Below are positions 1 to 6,398 of a stretch of DNA of 20,687 nt, in pieces. A model generated the notes under the pieces. It did not search any database. It saw nothing but the letters and a program-made list of their open reading frames with translations, and was not told where the DNA came from. The stretch spans positions 1-20,687 of the forward strand of contig CAMBRH010000016.1 of assembly GCA_945870115.1 (NCBI GenBank). Direction: 5' to 3'. Both the position numbers and the translations under genes were made by a program. Origin of the DNA: Chitinophaga pinensis (GTDB taxonomy: Bacteria; Bacteroidota; Bacteroidia; Flavobacteriales_D; Crocinitomicaceae). Within the stretch, counting starts at the first letter, position 1. Each line of letters starts with the position of its first letter.

Positions 1-351
1 GCTAAGAAAAAATCAATCGGTATTTTCCCAGAATTAAATTACGCAACTAGCGGAATGATTTATGAATTAACAGGAATTGAAACTGTTAACGGAAAAGATT
101 ATTACGTTTTAAAAATCAATGACGGTCAAGCGGATAAATTTGATTATTACGACGTCAAAACCTTCCACAAAGTGAAATCAGTTCAAGTTGCTGAAGGTGA
201 AGAAACTGCAACTTCATTTAACGATTTTAAATCTGTTAATGGATTTGTTTTCCCTCAAAAAGCTACCATGATGGTTGGTGGAATGACTTTAGAAGGAACT
301 GTTAAAGTATTAGAAATTAATGCAAAAATCGACGCAAGTAATTTCAAATAA
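1..351 (+). CDS. C-terminal part of an envelope protein (partial, 5' end outside the window)
   Basis: The reading frame is open from the first base and ends in TAA, giving 116 residues of the C-terminus; the Met at base 55 is internal. The segment alternates beta strands and turns (GIETVNGKDYYVLKI, then a DYYDVKTFHKV strand, then SVNGFVFPQKATMMVGG). This resembles the outer-membrane lipoprotein-sorting-like domain (LolA/LolB-fold) that in Bacteroidota occurs alone or as the tail of M16-type zinc peptidases. The KSVNGFVFPQK stretch is the best match from memory. No catalytic motif is visible because the N-terminal part is missing, so the M16 assignment is inference. The gene ends in front of a strong terminator and is separate from the B12 operon downstream. 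Confidence 0.45.
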   Translation, partial: AKKKSIGIFPELNYATSGMIYELTGIETVNGKDYYVLKINDGQADKFDYYDVKTFHKVKSVQVAEGEETATSFNDFKSVNGFVFPQKATMMVGGMTLEGTVKVLEINAKIDASNFK

Positions 352-373
352 AAATTTGTATTTCTTAAAAGTT

Positions 374-409
374 AAAATGGCTACTTCAACTAATTGGAGT
401 AGCCATTTT
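374..409 (+). terminator. Rho-independent terminator after the first gene
   Basis: Bases 374-389 pair with 394-409 (a 16-bp stem including one G:T pair) around a CTAA tetraloop. The core is ATGGCTACT / AGTAGCCAT, followed by a T-rich run to about 416. It starts 22 bases after the stop codon, so it terminates the upstream transcript and insulates the riboswitch-controlled unit. Confidence 0.9.
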
Positions 410-555
410 TGTTTTTAAATTAAATTAAAAAACGATGTTTTCTATTTTCCCATGTGTTAAAAAGAAGAAAACTTTAAAATATTCTTCAAAAGAATAATGT
501 CCTAAAGCAAAAAGAATCATCTAAAAGTAAATTTTCAATTAAACAAAAAAAATAC

Positions 556-563
556 TATCTTTG
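556..563 (+). promoter_or_regulatory. Bacteroidota-type -7 promoter box for the riboswitch operon
   Basis: TATCTTTG matches the TAnnTTTG -7 consensus of Bacteroidota sigma-A promoters. It lies 5 bases before the first riboswitch stem, where a promoter for this leader would be expected. No clear TTG -33 element is seen upstream; the preceding 60 bases are A-rich. Confidence 0.7.
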
Positions 564-568
564 CAACG

Positions 569-747
569 GTTTTTAGTAATCCGCCTCGGTGGATAGTTAA
601 AAGGGAATCCTGTGTAAATCAGGAACTGTATCTGCAGCTGTAAGTTCTCTAAAAACTTTTTCTCGGTGTAATATCCGAAAAATCACTGTCCAAATCGGAT
701 GGGAAGACGAAAAAGTATTGGAACAAGTCAGAATACCTGCTAAAAAC
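569..747 (+). ncRNA. Cobalamin riboswitch
   Basis: The segment shows the cobalamin aptamer landmarks in order. A closing stem P1 is formed by GTTTTTAG (569-576) and CTAAAAAC (740-747). A CCGCCTCGGTGG hairpin lies at about 581-592. The conserved GGGAATCC-TGTGTAAATCAGG core is at about 603-623, then GCAGCTGTAAG (634-644), CACTG (684-688), GATGGGAAG (698-706), and a B12 box AGTCAGAATACCTGCT (726-741) close to the consensus AGYCAGgAgACCtGCC. The aptamer is about 180 nt, a normal size. It lies 118 bases before a secreted DUF4465 protein, a BtuB-like receptor and a BtuG-like lipoprotein, which fits repression of uptake genes when cobalamin is plentiful. Whether control is by termination or by blocking translation is not settled from the sequence. 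Confidence 0.93.
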
Positions 748-818
748 GTTTTTTTTATTAATGAAGACTTCAGATTAAAGTCCGACTTAGTTCATTCGCA
801 GTGCACGGCGTTTGCGTT

Positions 819-841
819 AAATCAATTTTTCTGATTTTTTC
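819..841 (+). promoter_or_regulatory. Possible riboswitch expression-platform hairpin
   Basis: AAATCA (819-824) can pair with TGATTT (832-837) around a 7-base loop, and a T-rich tract follows. It lies between the cobalamin aptamer and the ATG at 865. The stem is short and AT-only apart from one C:G pair, so it is a weak candidate. A second T-run directly after the aptamer (748-755) is an alternative termination point. Confidence 0.25.
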
Positions 842-864
842 AACTTTTTTATTTTATTTAAGTT

Positions 865-1842
865 ATGAAAAAATTATTATTTTCAATTTTTGTCGCAGGC
901 TCAACTGCACTTAGTTTCTCACAACAAAACACCATCGATTTCGAAAATTTCGCGCTTTCTCAAGCGGACACTTTTTACAATGGCTCTGATAATGTTGGAA
1001 CATTTACAATAAACGGTGGCGCAAGTGCTGCAAATTTCTCTAATGTTTATACTGATTTTGGTGGTGGATTTTTCGGCTGGAATGGTTTTTCTGTTTCTAA
1101 TATGACCGACGCATTAACTCCAGGTTACGCGAATCAATATTCCTCCTTTTCTGGATCTGGCGCAAATTCAAGTCAAAAATACGCTGTACTTTATCCTGAA
1201 GCTTTGATTACCTTTTCAAACATCGTTCAAATGGATTCTGTTAAAATCAACAATACAACTTATGCTGCAAAATCAATGATTTCAGGTGATGCTTACGCTA
1301 AAGTTTTTGGCTCACCATTAAATGCAGCAGGTGTTGATGATGGAACAAATGGAGAAGATTTTTTGCGTGTTTGGATTATCGGAATGAATACTTCGATGAC
1401 TCACACGGATTCAGTTTTATTTTATTTAGCTGATTTTCAAGGCACAAATGCTTACATTTTAGATTCTTTTACAAATGTTGACTTAAGTCCTTTGGGAGTC
1501 GTAAAACACCTTACTTTTCGTTTTGAATCTACGGATATGTCTTTTGGATACATTAACACACCAACTTATTTAGCTTTAGATAATTTGAATTATTCAGAAA
1601 CTCTAGCAACTAATGAATTATCAAAAACTGCATTTGAAATTTATCCAAATCCTGTTAATTCTGTATTAACTGTCAAAGGTTCTGAAGGTAAATTAACGCT
1701 TTCAAATTTGGAAGGAAAAATATTGTTTAGTTCAAATCATTCTGAATTTACACAAATTGATTTTTCAACTTTTGAAGCAGGAATTTATTTCATAAACATT
1801 GAAAACAAAGGTCTTGTTTCAACGCAAAAAATCATAAAGTAA
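865..1842 (+). CDS. Secreted DUF4465-family protein with T9SS sorting tail, B12-riboswitch controlled
   Basis: The 325-residue product starts with a signal peptide (MKKLLFSIFVAGSTALSFSQ). A DUF4465-type beta-sandwich follows, recognised by an IDFENFALSQADTFYNGSDN opening, then GGGFFGWNGFSVSNMTDALT and PGYANQYSSFSGSG. The last region, residues 257-325 (FEIYPNPVNS to QKIIK), is a type A T9SS sorting domain, so the protein should pass the outer membrane and be released or anchored on the surface. It is the first gene behind the cobalamin riboswitch and precedes the receptor and lipoprotein genes. DUF4465 proteins are repeatedly seen near B12 receptors in Bacteroidota, so a role in binding cobalamin or a B12-bearing partner at the surface is a reasonable inference but not demonstrated here. 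A perfect terminator-like hairpin begins 8 bases after its stop codon. Confidence 0.88.
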   Translation: MKKLLFSIFVAGSTALSFSQQNTIDFENFALSQADTFYNGSDNVGTFTINGGASAANFSNVYTDFGGGFFGWNGFSVSNMTDALTPGYANQYSSFSGSGANSSQKYAVLYPEALITFSNIVQMDSVKINNTTYAAKSMISGDAYAKVFGSPLNAAGVDDGTNGEDFLRVWIIGMNTSMTHTDSVLFYLADFQGTNAYILDSFTNVDLSPLGVVKHLTFRFESTDMSFGYINTPTYLALDNLNYSETLATNELSKTAFEIYPNPVNSVLTVKGSEGKLTLSNLEGKILFSSNHSEFTQIDFSTFEAGIYFINIENKGLVSTQKIIK

Positions 1843-1850
1843 TTAAATCT

Positions 1851-1889
1851 AACTGTCGCTTGAAACAATTCAAGCGACAGTTTATTTTT
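1851..1889 (+). terminator. Intra-operon hairpin with T-rich tract in front of the receptor start
   Basis: AACTGTCGCTTGAA (1851-1864) and TTCAAGCGACAGTT (1869-1882) form a perfect 14-bp stem with an ACAA tetraloop, followed by TATTTTT. It has all parts of a rho-independent terminator and lies between the stop of the DUF4465 gene and the probable GTG start (1890) of the receptor gene. It probably terminates part of the transcripts, or protects the 3' end of the first message, giving more secreted protein than receptor. Confidence 0.82.
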
Positions 1890-3869
1890 GTGAAAAAAGT
1901 AATTCTCATATCCATCTTATTTCTTTCAAACCTGACATTTTCGCAGGTTAAGGAACAAGAATTGGAAGAAATTCAAGTCTTTGATTTATTATTGCGCTTG
2001 AAACCAAAGATTGATTTCAAATTATTTAGAGAGGACATAATTAAACGTCAACCAGAGGATTTAGGAGATTTATTAAGAAATGTCCCAGGTATTTCATTGA
2101 AAAATTATGGCGGTTTAGGTGGAATGAAAACCATGTCTGCAAGGGGAATAAATGGAACTCATTCCGGAATCATTGTTGATGGCTTTTTGATTCAAAATGC
2201 ACAAACTTCTCAATTAGATTTGAGTACAATTCAAATAGAAAATTTAAAGGAATTAACATTTACTTTTCAGAATTCAAACGAAAACTTGGAGGTCGTTTCA
2301 TCCTTTTTCACGGCAAATAATTTAAAACTTACAACTTTTGAAAATCAATTTTCCTTAGATACTTTTCAATTAAAATCAAATTTCAAAATTGGATCTTTTG
2401 GTCAAATTGATTCTTATTTAAGCACAAAATGGAATCGAAAAAAAATGTATCTATCACTTTTTGGAAAATACAGAGAAGCAAAAGGAAATTTTCCTTTTAA
2501 AGTAGAAAATTATTCTGAAACATACGACTTAACACGAACAAATAATGAGCTACAAGAATTGTATTCCGGCTTGAGTTATGGCTATCAAATCAATTCAAAA
2601 AGTCGCTTAAAATTTCAACTTTTATCTAATTTTTCTGACAAAGGTTTGCCGGGAGCAGTTATTTTATATAATCCAACTGCAAATCAATATTTAAAAAATA
2701 AAAATGTCACGTTAAACGGAGATTATATTTTTAAAATAAAAAACACCCTTTCCAGAACTTATTTGTCAGCTCGCTACGATGAGTTGATTTACCTTGATTC
2801 AGGATATTTAAATCCACAAGGCTATTTAAAATCGCACTATTTTTCTTCGAATATTTCCCTTGGAACAGTTTTTAGAAAAATTGTTTTGAATAGATTAAAA
2901 CTGAATTACGGTTTAGAAGAAAATTATTCTTTGTTGGAAAATTCAGAAAATTTCGGCACTGGAATACAACGATTTCATTCAAAAATATTTATTGATTTGA
3001 CAAAAGATTTAAATTACAAATGGAATTATTCATTTTCTTTAGGCTTGCAACACGTTTACAATCAACAAATAAATGATACAAATGCGTATCAAAAATTCAA
3101 TTTAAATCCATCTTTGTTGATTTATTCTTCATCACCAATTTCATTTTTAGGTAAATTAAAATTCTCAATAAAAAGAACATTTAGAATGCCTAATTTCAAT
3201 GAAATGTATTACAATCAAATTGGAAATACAAAACTAAAACCTGAAATTGCCAATCAATTTAATGTTGGAACAAATTATAATTTCAACATTAAAAATAATA
3301 TCTTAAACATCGTATTTGATGCTTATGCAAATTTAGTTGAAAACAAAATCGTAGCTATTCCGACAAAAAATTTATTTATTTGGTCAATTCAAAATGTTGG
3401 ACAAGCACGTGTTTTGGGTTTTGACTTGCAAGTTTCTCATGAACGAGATTTTAACAAAGAAATTAATTTCTTTACAAGTTTATCTTACACTTTTCAAGAT
3501 ATTACTGATGTTTCAGACAAAAAAGCTGCAACTTACGGACATCAATTAGCTTATTTACCCAAGCATATTTTAAATGCAAATTTCTCTTTTCAATATAAAA
3601 ATAGTGGCTTAAATGTGAACGGATATTACAATTCTTTGCGTTATGCTTTGAATGAAAACATCAAAAGCAATGAAGTTCAGCAATTTTACACTTTTGATTT
3701 CACATTATTTTACAAACACACAATTGCTCACCGACAAGGTGAAAAGAAATCAAATTTGCGTTATTCTTTTTCGGTAAAAAACTGTTTAAATCAATCATAT
3801 TCTTACATCCGAAATTACGCAATGCCCGGAATAAACTATTTAATCTCAATAAGCTATGGATTTAATTAA
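1890..3869 (+). CDS. btuB: BtuB-like TonB-dependent outer-membrane cobalamin receptor
   Basis: With a GTG start at 1890 the product is 659 residues and begins with a clean signal peptide (VKKVILISILFLSNLTFSQ). The longest frame would start at TTG 1860, but that lies inside the preceding hairpin and adds an unlikely charged leader. Next comes a plug domain (EDLGDLLRNVPGISLKNYGG, SARGINGTHSGIIVDGF) and a long barrel of alternating strands ending in an aromatic-rich terminus (LISISYGFN). TonB-dependent receptors with a plug of this kind import large ligands across the outer membrane using TonB energy. Riboswitch control and the adjacent beta-propeller lipoprotein point to cobalamin as ligand. 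The barrel alone does not prove this, so the btuB name rests mainly on context. Confidence 0.85.
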   Translation: MKKVILISILFLSNLTFSQVKEQELEEIQVFDLLLRLKPKIDFKLFREDIIKRQPEDLGDLLRNVPGISLKNYGGLGGMKTMSARGINGTHSGIIVDGFLIQNAQTSQLDLSTIQIENLKELTFTFQNSNENLEVVSSFFTANNLKLTTFENQFSLDTFQLKSNFKIGSFGQIDSYLSTKWNRKKMYLSLFGKYREAKGNFPFKVENYSETYDLTRTNNELQELYSGLSYGYQINSKSRLKFQLLSNFSDKGLPGAVILYNPTANQYLKNKNVTLNGDYIFKIKNTLSRTYLSARYDELIYLDSGYLNPQGYLKSHYFSSNISLGTVFRKIVLNRLKLNYGLEENYSLLENSENFGTGIQRFHSKIFIDLTKDLNYKWNYSFSLGLQHVYNQQINDTNAYQKFNLNPSLLIYSSSPISFLGKLKFSIKRTFRMPNFNEMYYNQIGNTKLKPEIANQFNVGTNYNFNIKNNILNIVFDAYANLVENKIVAIPTKNLFIWSIQNVGQARVLGFDLQVSHERDFNKEINFFTSLSYTFQDITDVSDKKAATYGHQLAYLPKHILNANFSFQYKNSGLNVNGYYNSLRYALNENIKSNEVQQFYTFDFTLFYKHTIAHRQGEKKSNLRYSFSVKNCLNQSYSYIRNYAMPGINYLISISYGFN

Positions 3870-3966
3870 AACAAATTCAAATTTCTCAACTCATCGTTAT
3901 TTTAAAAATTTATTTTTATCTTTAGCCATAGCTAACTCAAAAATTAAATTTTTAAAAAGCCTCGAT

Positions 3967-5031
3967 TTGAAAAAATTTAATTTGCTTTGTTTTTCCTTAA
4001 ATTTTATTTTACTGCTAGGTTTTTCCTCCTGCAAAAAAGATAAAATTGAGGAACCAATAATCATTTCTAAGGAATTGAAAAACGGAATTTTAGTTCTAAA
4101 TGAAGGATTATTTCAATTGAACAATTCAAATTTAGCTTGGATTAATTTAGCTGATTTAAGTATTTCAACTGATTTTTTTGAGCAAAAAGCAGGTCGAAAC
4201 TTGGGCGATACAGGAAATGATATGAAACGCTATGGCGGAAAAATTTATATCGTAGTAAATGTTTCAAGCACAGTTGAAGTTTTGGACGCAAAAACAGGAA
4301 AATCGCTTAAACAAATCAGTTTTTTAAATGGAAATCAATCAAAACAACCAAGATCAATTGCTTTTTGGGGAAGCAAAGCTTATGTGACTTGTTTTGATGG
4401 TTTTGTTGATGTAATTGATACAAATTCACTTGAAATTCAAAGCCGAATTCCAGTTGGATTAAATCCTGATCAACTTATTTCGTCCAGTAATTCAATTTTT
4501 GTTTCAAATTCTGGAGGATTAAACAATCCAGTTTATGATTCAACTATTTCAGTTATAAATCCTCAAATTGCTCAGGAAACCACAAAAATTATTGTTGGTA
4601 AAAACCCTGGAGGACTAGAAATAATTGGAAACAATTTATTCGTTTCTGTAAGAGGAAATTTTTCTTCTATTCCAGCAAAATTGAAAAGAATCAATCTTTT
4701 AACATTACAAATTGAAGAAACATATGGCTTCAAACCACTTATTTTAGAGAAAATGAATGATAAATTATTACTTGCTTACGAAGAGAATCAGGTAATAAAA
4801 ATTGGGGTTTTTGATGTCGCTGCAAATTCCTTTAATAACTCAAATTTAATCGATTTATCTTCAATAGAAACACTATATGGAATTCATTTTGAAAGTAGTA
4901 CAAATCGAATTTATTTGACTGATGCAAAAAATTATACTACAACTGGAAAAATTTTAGAATATTCAGTTGAAGGAAATTTTATCCGCGAATTTTCAGTGGG
5001 GTTGAATCCTAATTCTCTATTGTTTTTTTGA
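3967..5031 (+). CDS. BtuG-like beta-propeller surface lipoprotein (YncE/DUF5074 type)
   Basis: From TTG at 3967 the product is 354 residues with a textbook lipoprotein signal, LKKFNLLCFSLNFILLLGFSSC, with the lipid-attachment Cys at residue 22. The frame is open back to ATG 3856, overlapping the receptor gene by 14 bases, but that start puts a 37-residue extension in front of the signal and is less likely. The mature part is built of repeated blades (RSIAFWGSKAYVTCFDGFVD, GLNPDQLISSSNSIFVSNSG, KNPGGLEIIGNNLFVSVRGN), typical of YncE/DUF5074 seven-bladed propellers. In Bacteroides, BtuG lipoproteins of this fold bind cobalamin tightly and cap BtuB. Position next to a riboswitch-controlled receptor supports the same job here. 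The lysines and acids after the Cys (CKKDKIEE) resemble a surface-export signal. The start choice is inference. Confidence 0.82.
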   Translation: MKKFNLLCFSLNFILLLGFSSCKKDKIEEPIIISKELKNGILVLNEGLFQLNNSNLAWINLADLSISTDFFEQKAGRNLGDTGNDMKRYGGKIYIVVNVSSTVEVLDAKTGKSLKQISFLNGNQSKQPRSIAFWGSKAYVTCFDGFVDVIDTNSLEIQSRIPVGLNPDQLISSSNSIFVSNSGGLNNPVYDSTISVINPQIAQETTKIIVGKNPGGLEIIGNNLFVSVRGNFSSIPAKLKRINLLTLQIEETYGFKPLILEKMNDKLLLAYEENQVIKIGVFDVAANSFNNSNLIDLSSIETLYGIHFESSTNRIYLTDAKNYTTTGKILEYSVEGNFIREFSVGLNPNSLLFF

Positions 5032-5059
5032 ATGAGATTGGATTTGTGAAATAAATTTG
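5028..5059 (+). promoter_or_regulatory. Promoter for the ORF6N gene (-33 TTG and -7 box)
   Basis: TAAATTTG (5052-5059) fits the TAnnTTTG -7 box. A TTG at 5028-5030 lies 21 bases upstream, within the usual -33 spacing. It overlaps the stop of the lipoprotein gene and gives the ORF6N gene transcription independent of the riboswitch. Confidence 0.55.
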
Positions 5060-5086
5060 CTAACTTCATTCTCTAAACCTAGAAAA

Positions 5087-5581
5087 ATGACTGAACAACT
5101 AATCCAATCAAAAATTCAAATAATTCGTGAACAAAAAGTAATGCTCGATTCTGATCTTGCGCAATTATATGGAATTGAAACTAAAAGATTAAACGAAGCT
5201 GTCAAACGAAATTTGAATAGATTTCCTAACGATTTTATGTTTGAATTGACAAAAGAAGAGAATGATTGTCTAAGGTCGCAATTTGCGACCTTAGACAATC
5301 GAAGAGGAAAATACTCTAAATATCTACCTTATGTTTTCACAGAACAAGGAGTTGCGATGCTAAGTTCTGTAATCAATACCGAAAAAGCAATTGAAGTAAA
5401 CATTTACATTATGCGGACCTTCGTGTTAATGCGGCAGTTTTCATTGAATTATGAAGAATTGAGTAAAAGATTACACGAATTAGAAGGTAATTATTCTGAC
5501 ATATATGAAGCCTTAAATTTTTTAATGAAGAAAGATAAATTATTAAAAGTTCAAAAAGAGAGGGAACAAATTGGATATTAA
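5087..5581 (+). CDS. ORF6N-domain DNA-binding protein
   Basis: The ATG at 5087 gives 164 residues. An alternative TTG at 5057 overlaps the probable -7 box and is rejected. The N-terminal part is the ORF6N domain: IQIIREQKVMLDSDLAQLYG, then RLNEAVKRNLNRFPNDFMFEL, LRSQFATL and PYVFTEQGVAMLSSVINTEKA. A short helical, charged tail follows (YEELSKRLHELEGNYSDIYE). ORF6N is a KilA-N-related domain of phage and mobile-element proteins, assumed to bind DNA; in Bacteroidota it is common as a free-standing chromosomal gene of unknown role. The gene sits between the B12 genes and an unrelated dehydrogenase, suggesting later insertion. The codons for residues 60-71 form a perfect palindrome, described separately. 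No partner genes such as a recombinase are nearby. Confidence 0.85.
   Translation: MTEQLIQSKIQIIREQKVMLDSDLAQLYGIETKRLNEAVKRNLNRFPNDFMFELTKEENDCLRSQFATLDNRRGKYSKYLPYVFTEQGVAMLSSVINTEKAIEVNIYIMRTFVLMRQFSLNYEELSKRLHELEGNYSDIYEALNFLMKKDKLLKVQKEREQIGY
5264..5300. repeat. Perfect 37-bp palindrome inside the ORF6N coding sequence
   Basis: Bases 5264-5281 (GATTGTCTAAGGTCGCAA) are the exact reverse complement of 5283-5300, around a single central T (5282). The palindrome encodes DCLRSQFATLDN in frame, so it occupies a conserved part of the ORF6N domain. The core GGTCGCAA/TTGCGACC recurs in the imperfect palindrome just after the stop codon. It could be a binding site for the protein itself, a REP-like element that has been taken into the gene, or an RNA hairpin. 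Confidence 0.9.
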
Positions 5582-5584
5582 TAT

Positions 5585-5613
5585 GTTTGTGGTCTCAAAT
5601 TGCGACCTCAAAC
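5585..5613. repeat. Imperfect palindrome downstream of the ORF6N gene, same core
   Basis: GTTTGTGGTCTCAA (5585-5598) and TTGCGACCTCAAAC (5600-5613) pair at 12 of 14 positions around a central A. The half-site GGTCGCAA is shared with the palindrome inside the ORF6N gene. A weaker relative, GTTTCAA-T-TTGAAAA, lies at 5639-5653. The first begins 3 bases after the stop codon; it lacks a T-tract, so it is not a standard terminator. Confidence 0.75.
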
Positions 5614-5676
5614 AATTTTGAAATGAATTATAATTGTGGTTTCAATTTGAAAACTAAAACCAAAAAATAAAATTAG

Positions 5677-6396
5677 ATGCACATAAAAAACAAAACAATC
5701 ATAATTACAGGTGCTTCCAAGGGAATTGGAAAAACTTTAGCTTTAGAATTAGCTGAATTTTCGTGCAATTTAGTTCTTATTGCTCGTTCAGAAAATGAAC
5801 TTTTAGAAATTCAAGCCTCTATTTTAAATGCAAAAAAATCAAATTGTTCTATTTTTGTTGGAGATATTTCTGATTTATCATTTTTAGATTTAGTAGTTTC
5901 AAAAACAATTGAAAAATTCAAGCAAATTGATTTTTTGATCAACAACGCTGGAATCGGAACTTTCGGTTCGATACAAAAATATACAGAAGAAGAATTTTGT
6001 ACACTTTTTGACACCAATGTGAAAGGATCATTTTTTCTTTCTCAAAAAGTATTGCCTTTCATGAAAAATGCAAAAAGTGGACACATTATAACTTTAATTT
6101 CTGATGTTGGAAAACGCGTTTTTGATACAGGAGCGCTTTATTGTGGGACAAAATATGCACAAGAAGGATTTACATCAGCCATGAGAATGGAAGTTAGACC
6201 TTTTAATATCAAAATTTCAAACATTTATTCTGGCTTGGTTGATTCTGATTTTCATGCGACAAAAAAAGGTTCAAAAGAACAGGGAAATTGGCTAAAAACG
6301 GAAGATATGGCTAAAAGTATTATTTTTGTGATGAACCAGCCAAAAAATGTTGTGATTGACGAATTGATGATTCACCCGATATTTCAAGAATATTAA
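5677..6396 (+). CDS. Short-chain dehydrogenase/reductase (SDR family)
   Basis: The 239-residue protein is a complete classical SDR. The Rossmann dinucleotide motif is T11-GASKGIG, the structural NNAG motif is at 89-92, and the catalytic set is Ser142, Tyr155 and Lys159 in an YCGTK context. It lacks a signal peptide and should be cytoplasmic, using NAD(H) or NADP(H) to interconvert a hydroxyl and a carbonyl. The second half (FTSAMRMEVRPFNIKISNIYSG, VDSDF) is typical of the family but does not name a substrate. It ends 2 bases before the next start and is probably co-transcribed with the T9SS surface protein, although their functions have no obvious link. Upstream lie the ORF6N palindromes rather than a clear -7 box. 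Confidence 0.88.
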   Translation: MHIKNKTIIITGASKGIGKTLALELAEFSCNLVLIARSENELLEIQASILNAKKSNCSIFVGDISDLSFLDLVVSKTIEKFKQIDFLINNAGIGTFGSIQKYTEEEFCTLFDTNVKGSFFLSQKVLPFMKNAKSGHIITLISDVGKRVFDTGALYCGTKYAQEGFTSAMRMEVRPFNIKISNIYSGLVDSDFHATKKGSKEQGNWLKTEDMAKSIIFVMNQPKNVVIDELMIHPIFQEY

Positions 6397-6398
6397 AA

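Noticed and set aside
1860..1889. TTG at 1860 as start of the receptor gene
   Set aside because: It lies inside a perfect terminator-like hairpin and adds KQFKRQFIF before a good signal peptide; GTG at 1890 fits better.
3901..3956. Inverted repeat TTTAAAAATTTA / TAAATTTTTAAA before the lipoprotein start
   Set aside because: It is made only of A and T in an AT-rich genome, so chance is a sufficient explanation.
5057..5086. TTG at 5057 as start of the ORF6N gene
   Set aside because: The codon is part of the TAAATTTG -7 box; ATG 5087 begins where ORF6N homologues usually begin.
5116..5298. Minus-strand frame of 60 residues within the ORF6N gene
   Set aside because: It arises from the palindrome and opposite-strand reading of a supported gene.
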